A stretch of 20,964 nt of DNA from NCBI GenBank assembly GCA_038240295.1, contig JBBSDW010000042.1:1-20964 (forward strand). The letters are read 5' to 3'. Below the pieces are notes generated by a model that did no database searches, was not told the origin of the DNA, and saw only the letters and a list, made by a program, of their open reading frames with translations. The translations under genes and the position numbers were made by a program. Of this stretch, positions 9,333 to 15,673 are shown piece by piece; position 1 is the stretch's first letter, and each line of letters begins with the position of its first letter. The DNA is from JABDDM01 sp038240295 (GTDB taxonomy: Bacteria > Bacteroidota > Ignavibacteria > Palsa-1295).

Positions 9333-11662
9333 TGGCAAAGCCCGTCACCACCACTCGTAACAGGGTAGCTTCGCGCACCGCCATAAATCGCCGAACACCA
9401 ATCGAGCGGCCGTTGCCGCAGATCAAGGCTTGGATCGTCGGCAGTATTTTCCTTTTGCTTACGCTTGTCTTTCATTCGGCGATCCTTTTTGGCGACAAAT
9501 TTCTCTGGGAAGATTTCGTCGAGCAGGAATTTCCGTTTCGCAATCTTGCAGCCTCAAGCCTTGCTCATGGCATTCTGCCGCACTGGGATCCCTACATTTT
9601 TGGCGGCATGCCATTCATGGCCGACATTCAGGCGGCGTTCTGGTATCCGACAAATCTGCTCCAAACATTCTTTGTCTCGAACGGACATCTGACAGCTGGT
9701 GTGATGGAGTGGTTCATCCTGCTTCACTATGCCGTCGCAGGATTCGGGATGTTCTTCTTTGTTCGCAAGATCCTCGACTTAGACGATTGGTCATCGCTTT
9801 TCGCCGGCATCACCTACGCCTTCAGTGGCTATATTGTCGCGCAGGCGATGCATCAGATGATCGTCTATCACATTGCGCTTTTTCCCTGGATCGCCTGGTG
9901 CTTCATGCGCGGCATGGGAAGTTGGAAGCATGCGATCATTGCGGGGTTGCTGCTCGGCGTGATGTATCTCGGTGGTCACCCGCAGAGCACACTTTATTTC
10001 ACATTCACCCTCGGAGTGATCGCGCTCTATTCGCTCTGGCAGCGATACCGTTCTGAACCCGAGCGAAAGATCGATTCGCTCACGCTTATTCGTATGGCAA
10101 TACCGATCGTGATCGGGATCGGGATTTTTGCAATTCAGCTATTTCCGTCCAACGAGCTGGCAGCACTGTCTCGGCGTGAGGTGATGACCTTCGATAAGTC
10201 GGTCGAGGGTTCGCTCTCGTTTGGAAATTTGATGACGCTCGTCGTGCCACATCTTTTTGGACTCACCGATGCAGCGCACGATTCTCAAGTGCCGTACTGG
10301 CACGGCGCCTATTATCTCTCGTGGGAGACTGCGATCTATATCGGGATACTGCCGCTCTTTTTTGCGCTCGTTGCAATGTCGATTCGCAGGCAAAAATTCA
10401 CGGCGCTTTTTGCTGGACTCGCGCTCTTCGCCGTTCTCTTTGCGCTCGGTGACCATTTCTTTGTTTATCGCATCTTCTTTTTGCTGCCGCTTTTTAGTAA
10501 GCTAAGAACTCCGGCGCGCATGATGATGGTCTTCTCGTTTGCGATGTCTGTACTCGCCGGAATGGGTCTTGCGCAAGCGCTCAAATCGAGTATGAAAGAA
10601 AAGCGCACGATCATCTGGTCGCTCGCAGGTTTGATTGCGTTTGTTTGGATACTTCCCTTGATCGGAGCGGTGACTGCAAAGTCATTCCTGGCATCAGCGC
10701 CGCCGGAGGCAAACGAATCCGTGAGCTGGTCGGCGGGGCAAGCCGCATTTCCGGTGCTTGCAATGATCGTCATCGCAGTTCTTTGGACCCTTGGGAAACT
10801 TCGTTCGAGCGGACTTGCAGGATCGGTGATCGCAGTAACGATCATCGAGCTTTTTTCCTATGGTATGCATTTGAATGCTTCGCCAGAAAATCCTGCCGAC
10901 GCATTTGCTGCCGAACCGAAACTCGTTGAGCAGATCAGGACAGACCAAATGAAAGAGGTCTCGCGGGCACGAACGCGCGCAGGAAACGCAATGCTGCTTA
11001 AGCGCAACGATGGCGCCTACGACCGGATCCAACTTATGGAGGGTTACAACCCACTTGTGTTGCAGCGTGTCTCTCCTGAAATGAAAAATCAGGAGGGCCA
11101 GGCCGATCTCATGAACATCAAGTGGTCGATCATGATGAAAGGAAATCAGGCCGATTTCGGTATGCGCGAAACGTACATGCCGCGCGCGATGATGTTTTAT
11201 AAGATCGATGTTCGTACCGATTCACTTGCGCAGCAAGTACTGAACGAAGATTCGACCTACGATTACCATACAACTCTTTTGCTCGAAGAGAAACCTTCGA
11301 TAGAGATGGGCCAAGTCGATCCGGCCGCGAAAGCAACTATCACTTCTTACGAACAGAACGAGATCAAGCTGAAGGTCACCACCGCGACGAACGGCATGCT
11401 CTGGCTTTCGGAAGTTTATTACCCGGCTTGGAATGCATACGTAGATGATAAGCCGGTAAAGATCTATCGTGCATTCACGACCCTTCGCGCGATCGAGATG
11501 CCAGCAGGTACGCACAATGTTGTGTTGCGGTATGAGTCTTCTGCGTTCCAGAGCGGCAGCTTGGTCACGATCGCTACGCTATTGCTTTCGCTTGGTGGAT
11601 TAGGTTTTGTTATCTTTCGCCGCAAGCCAGTCCCAGAAGTTGACGTAGAAGAAGATGCGTAA
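9332..11662 (+). CDS. YfhO family multi-pass membrane protein (GT-C fold, putative glycosyltransferase)
   Basis: This is a 776-residue protein of the YfhO family. A basic N-terminus is followed by a first helix at about 34-50. A loop with WEDFVEQEFPFRN, HWDPYIFGGMPF and FWYPTN follows. The acidic residues of that loop and the GGMPF motif are the YfhO hallmark, consistent with a GT-C fold. About a dozen membrane helices follow. A soluble C-terminal domain (about 520-740) is closed by a last helix (about 740-762) and a short acidic tail. In Bacillus, YfhO acts with the GT2 enzyme CsbB to add sugars to cell-envelope polymer from a lipid-linked donor. The pairing here supports the same logic, but the acceptor is unknown. 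Its ATG at 9332 shares one base with the stop of the GT2 gene (TAATG). Confidence 0.88.
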   Translation: MAKPVTTTRNRVASRTAINRRTPIERPLPQIKAWIVGSIFLLLTLVFHSAILFGDKFLWEDFVEQEFPFRNLAASSLAHGILPHWDPYIFGGMPFMADIQAAFWYPTNLLQTFFVSNGHLTAGVMEWFILLHYAVAGFGMFFFVRKILDLDDWSSLFAGITYAFSGYIVAQAMHQMIVYHIALFPWIAWCFMRGMGSWKHAIIAGLLLGVMYLGGHPQSTLYFTFTLGVIALYSLWQRYRSEPERKIDSLTLIRMAIPIVIGIGIFAIQLFPSNELAALSRREVMTFDKSVEGSLSFGNLMTLVVPHLFGLTDAAHDSQVPYWHGAYYLSWETAIYIGILPLFFALVAMSIRRQKFTALFAGLALFAVLFALGDHFFVYRIFFLLPLFSKLRTPARMMMVFSFAMSVLAGMGLAQALKSSMKEKRTIIWSLAGLIAFVWILPLIGAVTAKSFLASAPPEANESVSWSAGQAAFPVLAMIVIAVLWTLGKLRSSGLAGSVIAVTIIELFSYGMHLNASPENPADAFAAEPKLVEQIRTDQMKEVSRARTRAGNAMLLKRNDGAYDRIQLMEGYNPLVLQRVSPEMKNQEGQADLMNIKWSIMMKGNQADFGMRETYMPRAMMFYKIDVRTDSLAQQVLNEDSTYDYHTTLLLEEKPSIEMGQVDPAAKATITSYEQNEIKLKVTTATNGMLWLSEVYYPAWNAYVDDKPVKIYRAFTTLRAIEMPAGTHNVVLRYESSAFQSGSLVTIATLLLSLGGLGFVIFRRKPVPEVDVEEDA

Positions 11663-12746
11663 GGAGCGCATCCTTATCATCGCCCTGCCAGGCGTAGGCG
11701 ATGCGTTGCTTGCGACTCCGATGATCGAGCTGCTTCGCAAAGCTAAGCCTGAAGCGGAGATCCATGTCCTCGTGATGTTCGCGGCAACGAAAGAAATGTT
11801 CGATTCCGATCCCTTCATCGATCACGTTCACTTCTATGATTTTGTAAACGGAGGGAAGGCCGGCGCACTCAAAACTGTCTTCGGTTTACGACGGATCGGA
11901 TTCGACATCTCGATGAATATCTATCCGCAGAACAGGCGAGAGTATAACCTGATCGCACTACTCATTCGCGCAACAACAAGGCTCGGCATTCGCTATCGCA
12001 GGCTCAGCAGAAAAAATCTCGATTGGCTCAATACTGACACGATCGTCGAGGACGATCTTCTGCACTGTGTCGAGGAGAACGTTCGCTTGCTTTCACTGAT
12101 CGGCATCGAGCACGAACTGAATGAGTCAACGCTCCCGAAACTTCGCCTAACGCTTCGCGACGAACACAAGCAATTCGCAGAGCAGTGGTTTCGCGATCAA
12201 AACCTAATTCCAAAAACTTCCGGCACACCGCTCATTGGAATGCACGCCGGTACAGCGCTCTTCAAGAATCACATCAAGCGCCGCTGGGCACCCGAGAAAT
12301 TTGCGGATCTTGCAAAGCGACTTGTTAAAGAGCAGAACGCGAAAGTCTTGCTCTTTGGCGGTCCGGATGATGTATCGGCAAACGATGTAATTCGCAAACT
12401 TGCAGGCGATGCCGTCACCTTTGTCGTGACTCGATCGATCATGGATTCGATCGCGGTCATGCAGCATCTCGATCAATTTATCTCAAACGACTCTGCGCTA
12501 ATGCACATCGCAGGCGCCCTCGATCTACCGACAGTCGCGATCTTCGGCCCCACCAACGAAGTCTACGTCCACCCCTGGAAAACGCAATCCGAGATCGTCC
12601 AAACCAGCATCGAATGCCGCCCCTGCTTCGTCTATTCGCCCAGGCCGCTAACCTGCTACCGGCAGAATCCTGCGGAGCATTTTATGTGTGTAACGGAGAT
12701 AAGTGTAGAGATGGTGAATGAATCGGCCAGACGAGTTGGAAGATGA
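11655..12746 (+). CDS. Family 9 glycosyltransferase (heptosyltransferase-like)
   Basis: This is a 363-residue two-domain GT-B protein of the ADP-heptose:LPS heptosyltransferase family. The N-terminal domain starts RILIIALPGVGDALLATPMI, containing the acceptor-side motif with the catalytic-type Asp. The C-terminal donor-binding domain has GMHAGTALFKNHIKRRWAP, the VLLFGGPDD loop and FISNDSALMHIAGAL. It probably adds a heptose or related sugar to a lipopolysaccharide-like or other surface glycan from the cytoplasm. The family is broad and I do not assign waaC or waaF. The start overlaps the yfhO-like stop by eight bases (ATG inside ATGCGTAA), so it is translationally coupled. A gmhA gene for heptose precursor synthesis sits 4.4 kb downstream, which fits a heptose donor. 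Confidence 0.88.
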   Translation: MRKERILIIALPGVGDALLATPMIELLRKAKPEAEIHVLVMFAATKEMFDSDPFIDHVHFYDFVNGGKAGALKTVFGLRRIGFDISMNIYPQNRREYNLIALLIRATTRLGIRYRRLSRKNLDWLNTDTIVEDDLLHCVEENVRLLSLIGIEHELNESTLPKLRLTLRDEHKQFAEQWFRDQNLIPKTSGTPLIGMHAGTALFKNHIKRRWAPEKFADLAKRLVKEQNAKVLLFGGPDDVSANDVIRKLAGDAVTFVVTRSIMDSIAVMQHLDQFISNDSALMHIAGALDLPTVAIFGPTNEVYVHPWKTQSEIVQTSIECRPCFVYSPRPLTCYRQNPAEHFMCVTEISVEMVNESARRVGR

Positions 12747-12832
12747 ATTAGCCAAGGGTCTCATTAATCGCCTGTTTTCCAGCTCAAGCCTTCGGATTTC
12801 TTTCGATTTGTAACGTAATTGAGATGAATATA

Positions 12833-12847
12833 GGACTCTTTCAGTCC
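12833..12847. promoter_or_regulatory. Candidate operator: 5-5-5 perfect inverted repeat upstream of the Rrf2 gene
   Basis: GGACT, CTTTC, AGTCC forms a perfect inverted repeat of five bases around a five-base spacer, ending 23 bases before the ATG of the Rrf2 regulator. It overlaps a loose -10-like TATAGG (12829-12834) that has TTGTAA at 12808-12813 as a possible -35 with a short 15-base spacing. Rrf2 regulators usually control their own operon through dyads, so autoregulation is a reasonable inference. The 124-base gap between the GT9 gene and this regulator shows no convincing terminator. Confidence 0.35.
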
Positions 12848-12870
12848 GACTTCCTGTTGTACCCTCTGAA

Positions 12871-13263
12871 ATGCTACGATTCTCAAAACGCGTCGAATAC
12901 GGCCTAATGGCCTTGCAGCATCTCGCCAAGCGTGGTGGGGTCTCGACGGTGCGTGAGATTTCGGAGGAATACAAGATTTCCTACGATCTGCTCGCAAAGA
13001 TCCTTCAGGACCTAAAGCGAGACGGATTGATCGATTCTTATCAAGGAGTAAGAGGCGGCTACGCGCTGATGTTAACGCCCGATTCGATCAACTTGACGAG
13101 AGTTGTAGGTGCGCTTGAAGAAGATAGTGGCATTATGGACTGTGCTTCGGGAGCATCGGGTTGCGATCGATCAGGCACTTGTTCCATTGAAGCACCCATG
13201 CACAAGCTTCAGGCAACGATCGATAAGGCCTTGAGCTCGGTGACCGTAGCGCAGTTGATGTGA
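12871..13263 (+). CDS. iscR: Rrf2 family transcriptional regulator, IscR-like
   Basis: This is a 130-residue protein with the Rrf2 winged helix: MLRFSKRVEYGLMAL at the start, the recognition-helix region ISYDLLAKILQDLKRDGLI, and the wing GVRGGYALM (59-67). Three cysteines at 91, 98 and 104 form the cluster-binding segment, spaced CX6CX5C. IscR of E. coli has CX5CX5C plus a histidine three residues after the last cysteine. Here that place is Glu107, and the nearest His is 111. It heads an ISC operon, so it most likely senses iron-sulfur status and represses iscS and the downstream genes. The symbol rests on context and on the cysteines. Another Rrf2 type with a similar role cannot be excluded. 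Confidence 0.85.
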   Translation: MLRFSKRVEYGLMALQHLAKRGGVSTVREISEEYKISYDLLAKILQDLKRDGLIDSYQGVRGGYALMLTPDSINLTRVVGALEEDSGIMDCASGASGCDRSGTCSIEAPMHKLQATIDKALSSVTVAQLM

Positions 13264-13265
13264 TC

Positions 13266-13300
13266 GGTGTCCGGTGTCCGCGAACCGGTGTCCGGTGAGC
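13266..13300. repeat. Heptad GGTGTCC direct-repeat array
   Basis: Five consecutive 7-base units in perfect register read GGTGTCC, GGTGTCC, GCGAACC, GGTGTCC, GGTGAGC. The array begins three bases after the iscR stop codon. The complementary units GCCCACC, GGACACC, GGATCGC and GGACACC lie at 13722-13749 on the far side of the four-helix bundle gene. Its low complexity is unlike the flanking sequence. Confidence 0.8.
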
Positions 13301-13302
13301 TC
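13272..13302 (+). repeat. Left 31-bp terminal inverted repeat
   Basis: By hand alignment, this segment matches the reverse complement of 13720-13750 at 29 of 31 positions; the mismatches fall at 13284 and 13298. The pair brackets the four-helix bundle gene. Confidence 0.9.
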
Positions 13303-13332
13303 AGGGGACGGTGTTGATTTTTGTTTTTGACT

Positions 13333-13371
13333 ATGAAGTCTTATCGTGAGCTATAGGTTTGGCAGATTTCG
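13333..13371 (+). pseudogene. Interrupted N-terminus of the four-helix bundle gene (amber codon 8)
   Basis: An ATG at 13333 opens the frame of the downstream four-helix bundle gene and reads MKSYREL, a TAG stop at 13354-13356, then VWQIS before the internal ATG at 13372. Family members commonly begin with a Tyr-x-x-Leu-x-Val-Trp-x pattern with a Lys at the position of this stop, so the original gene almost certainly started here. A single AAG to TAG change would explain it. The 13 codons are therefore either dead sequence or, less likely, read through. Confidence 0.7.
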
Positions 13372-13704
13372 ATGGAGCTTGTCGAGGCGGTTTATCTACT
13401 GACTCACGAGTTTCCAGATCGTGAGAAGTTTGGTTTGACGAGTCAAATTCAACGATCTGCCGTTTCGATTCCCGCCAATATTGCGGAAGGCTGGGACAGA
13501 AAGCATCGAAAGGAGTATCTGCACCATCTCTCGATCGCATACGGATCGGTGATGGAAACTGAGACGCATTTGATGATAGCAGTTCGACTGAAGTACGTAT
13601 CAAGAGAGAAGGTAAAAGAAACCTGGAAATTATGCGAGAGGACGGGACAAATGCTTAACAAACTACAACACTCGATCGAAGCAACGAAGCCAACGATCGG
13701 ATAA
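13372..13704 (+). CDS. 23S rRNA intervening-sequence-type four-helix bundle protein, N-terminally truncated
   Basis: The open part encodes 110 residues (123 codons counting from the original start to the last sense codon, less the stop). It contains the family signature RSAVSIPANIAEG (28-40), then a long amphipathic helix running through RKEYLHHLSIAYGSVMETETHL and a C-terminal helix through KLCERTGQMLNKLQHSI. The S23/IVP family forms pentameric four-helix bundles and is related to the Avd accessory protein of diversity-generating retroelements; its biochemical role is not settled. Translation could restart at this ATG, losing part of helix 1, so function is doubtful. The codon use is more A-rich than that of the ISC genes on either side, consistent with separate origin. 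Confidence 0.75.
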   Translation: MELVEAVYLLTHEFPDREKFGLTSQIQRSAVSIPANIAEGWDRKHRKEYLHHLSIAYGSVMETETHLMIAVRLKYVSREKVKETWKLCERTGQMLNKLQHSIEATKPTIG

Positions 13705-13719
13705 AACGAATAAGGCAAA

Positions 13720-13750
13720 GAGCCCACCGGACACCGGATCGCGGACACCG
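13720..13750 (-). repeat. Right 31-bp terminal inverted repeat
   Basis: This is the reverse-complement partner of 13272-13302 with two mismatches. It begins 16 bases after the stop of the four-helix bundle gene and ends 32 bases before the iscS ATG. Confidence 0.9.
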
Positions 13751-13782
13751 CAACGAGAACGAAGAAAGCGACGACAACAGAT

Positions 13783-15012
13783 ATGAAGCTACCCATCTAT
13801 TTAGACAACAACGCAACCACGCAGATGGACCCAAGGGTCTTTGAAGCGATGCGTCCGTATTTTATTGAGAACTTTGGCAACTCTGCGAGCCGCAATCATC
13901 CGTTCGGATGGAAGGCAGAAGAGGCGGTCGATTGGGCTCGCGAGACGATCGCGAAGTCGATCGGTGCCGATGAAAAAGAGATCGTCTTTACGAGCGGCGC
14001 GACCGAGTCCGATAACCTTGCGATCAAAGGTGTCGCGGAGATGTATGCGTCCAAAGGGGATCATATTATCACGCTCACGACCGAGCACAAGGCCGTCCTC
14101 GATACCTGCAAAGCTCTCGAGCGCAAAGGTGTGAAGGTCACGTACTTACCGGTTGTCACCGAAGGCTTTGTCGATCTCGATCGCTTGCGCGACGCGATCA
14201 CCGACAAGACCGTGCTCGTAACCATGATGCACGCCAACAATGAGATCGGCGTCATTCAGGATCTGACAAGCATCGGAAAGATCTGTCGCGAAAAGGGAGT
14301 GCTGTTTCATACGGATTCAACGCAGTCGATCGGCAAGATCCCATTCGATGTCAATACGTTGAACGTCGATATGGCGTCACTGTCGGGTCACAAGATCTAC
14401 GGCCCGAAAGGCGTCGGCGCGCTCTATGTTCGCAAGAAAGCGCCGCGAGTGAAGCTCACTTCGCAAATGGATGGCGGCGGTCACGAGCGCGGCATGCGTT
14501 CGGGGACGCTGAACGTACCCGGGATCGTTGGTCTCGCAAAGGCACTTGAGATCTGCGTCGCTGAGATGGAAGAAGAGACGACGCGCGTGCGAGCAATGCG
14601 CGATGGAATGTGGAAAAGCTTCAATGCACAGTTGGACGAGATCTATATCAACGGTCCCGATCCGCTCCTGAAGCCAGAATGGCGCTTGCCAGGCAATCTC
14701 AACGTCAGCTTTGCATTCGTCGAAGGCGAAGCGATGATGATGGGAATTCAGGATATTGCAGTGTCGTCAGGCTCTGCCTGCACTTCTGCGAGTCTTGAGC
14801 CGAGTTATGTTTTGAAGGCCTTGGGCGTCGGCGAAGATCTCGCGCACACTTCGATCCGTTTTGGTATCGGTCGATTCAACACGCAGGAAGAGGTCGACTA
14901 CACCGTCGAACACGTTGTCAGCGCTGTGCTGAAACTTCGCGAAATGTCGCCGCTTTATGAGATGGCGAAAATGGGCATCGATCTTAAGTCGGTGGAATGG
15001 GCGTCTCATTGA
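13783..15012 (+). CDS. iscS: Cysteine desulfurase IscS
   Basis: This is a 409-residue PLP enzyme that removes sulfur from cysteine and passes persulfide sulfur to IscU. The N-terminus PIYLDNNATTQMDPRV is the class V aminotransferase start. His102 in TEHKA, the PLP lysine Lys204 in SGHKIYGPKG, and the active-site Cys333 in SSGSACTSASLEPSYVL identify the group I (IscS/NifS) type with its long mobile loop, not SufS. The usual HTDAAQ segment reads HTDSTQ here. The C-terminus ends about as far beyond the catalytic loop as in E. coli IscS (404 residues). The ATG at 13783 follows the inverted-repeat element. No strong Shine-Dalgarno site is seen, so any coupling to iscR would have to pass through the element. 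Confidence 0.97.
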   Translation: MKLPIYLDNNATTQMDPRVFEAMRPYFIENFGNSASRNHPFGWKAEEAVDWARETIAKSIGADEKEIVFTSGATESDNLAIKGVAEMYASKGDHIITLTTEHKAVLDTCKALERKGVKVTYLPVVTEGFVDLDRLRDAITDKTVLVTMMHANNEIGVIQDLTSIGKICREKGVLFHTDSTQSIGKIPFDVNTLNVDMASLSGHKIYGPKGVGALYVRKKAPRVKLTSQMDGGGHERGMRSGTLNVPGIVGLAKALEICVAEMEEETTRVRAMRDGMWKSFNAQLDEIYINGPDPLLKPEWRLPGNLNVSFAFVEGEAMMMGIQDIAVSSGSACTSASLEPSYVLKALGVGEDLAHTSIRFGIGRFNTQEEVDYTVEHVVSAVLKLREMSPLYEMAKMGIDLKSVEWASH

Positions 15013-15022
15013 TTCTGCGCCG

Positions 15023-15030
15023 TAAATTTG
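15023..15030 (+). promoter_or_regulatory. Possible Bacteroidota-type -7 promoter element
   Basis: TAAATTTG matches the Bacteroidota -7 consensus TAnnTTTG exactly and lies 23 bases before the start of the next gene, in the 41-base gap after iscS. No TTTG element at the expected upstream distance was found, so this may be chance. Confidence 0.2.
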
Positions 15031-15053
15031 CAGTGCGTTAACAAAAGAATGCT

Positions 15054-15599
15054 GTGCCGATGATCGATCCAGAGGTTCTGATAGATGATCCCGAAGTGAT
15101 GCTGGGATATATGCGTGCGAAACACAAAGGCGTCTTTCACAACTCGAATATCTTTATTCGCGACCTGCAATATTCGGTTCGCGATTATTTCGAGGACATG
15201 GAAGGCAAGACGATCACGATCCCGCAGGCGGAGCAGATCGCGAAGGATATCGCACGCAACTATGAGACACTCGGAGTTTTCAAACGCGTGAATCCGCAGG
15301 GATACGTATTGAATTATCCCGAACTGCTGACGCCAAAGTCAGGTACGATCGGTGTGCTGAGCAACACTGCACCACTTCCGCCGATGCGCGGAACGTCTGC
15401 AGCAGCGCTCATCGCTGCCGAAGCTGCAATGAACGCAGCACCGGTGAAAGCTGCTCCAGCGAAAGTAGCGGTTGCGCCAAAGGCCGCTGCACCTGCAGGG
15501 GCAAGTGCACCAAAGCCTGCAGCTGCGGCATCTGGTGCGGCGCCCGCAGGCGGAATGCCCGCCGGAGCGAAGATGACTCCGCCCTGGCTTAAGAAATAA
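15054..15599 (+). CDS. Unknown protein within the ISC operon, Ala/Pro-rich tail
   Basis: I do not recognise this 181-residue protein. Residues 1 to about 95 look like a folded alpha/beta domain: acidic start DPEVLIDDPEVMLGYM, then HNSNIFIRDLQYSVRDYF, a helix with IPQAEQIAKDIARNYE, and a hairpin-like LGVFKRVNPQGYVLNYPEL that resembles the helix and wing of a winged-helix domain. Residues about 118-170 are an Ala/Pro/Lys low-complexity linker. The protein ends in a short basic segment, MTPPWLKK. There are no cysteines, so it does not itself hold a cluster through cysteine ligands. It lies between iscS and iscU, 41 bases after iscS and 74 before iscU, which points to a role with cluster assembly. 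The start may be GTG at 15054 or ATG at 15060. Confidence 0.8.
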   Translation: MPMIDPEVLIDDPEVMLGYMRAKHKGVFHNSNIFIRDLQYSVRDYFEDMEGKTITIPQAEQIAKDIARNYETLGVFKRVNPQGYVLNYPELLTPKSGTIGVLSNTAPLPPMRGTSAAALIAAEAAMNAAPVKAAPAKVAVAPKAAAPAGASAPKPAAAASGAAPAGGMPAGAKMTPPWLKK

Positions 15600-15664
15600 T
15601 CATCGAAGTCTTATCGAGATTTCGAGACAGTACGGAACAGAGATTTGTTACGGTTGATATTATT

Positions 15665-15669
15665 GGAGG
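15665..15669 (+). promoter_or_regulatory. Strong Shine-Dalgarno site of iscU
   Basis: GGAGG lies four bases before the iscU ATG and is the best Shine-Dalgarno site noticed in the window; most other starts lack one. IscU may be translated more strongly than its neighbours. Confidence 0.6.
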
Positions 15670-15673
15670 ATAT

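Larger units (their letters stand above)
13272..13750. mobile_element. Intervening-sequence-like element with terminal inverted repeats and a four-helix bundle gene
   Basis: This 479-base unit has 31-bp inverted repeats at its ends and one gene, of the family otherwise known from 23S rRNA intervening sequences. Those intervening sequences are likewise bounded by complementary ends that form a long stem. It sits between iscR and iscS, whose separation without it would be about 40 bases, normal for neighbours in one operon, so it looks like an insertion. No transposase, reverse transcriptase or target-site duplication is visible. I infer a non-autonomous mobile element. Transcribed, the ends could form a stem of about 30 base pairs within the isc mRNA. 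Confidence 0.6.

Noticed and set aside
12747..12832. Terminator between the GT9 gene and the Rrf2 regulator
   Set aside because: Expected at this apparent operon boundary, but no GC-rich hairpin followed by a T-run could be found.
15470..15560. Ala/Pro-coding low-complexity stretch considered as a DNA repeat
   Set aside because: It has no regular nucleotide period and is simply the protein linker of the unknown ISC-operon protein.
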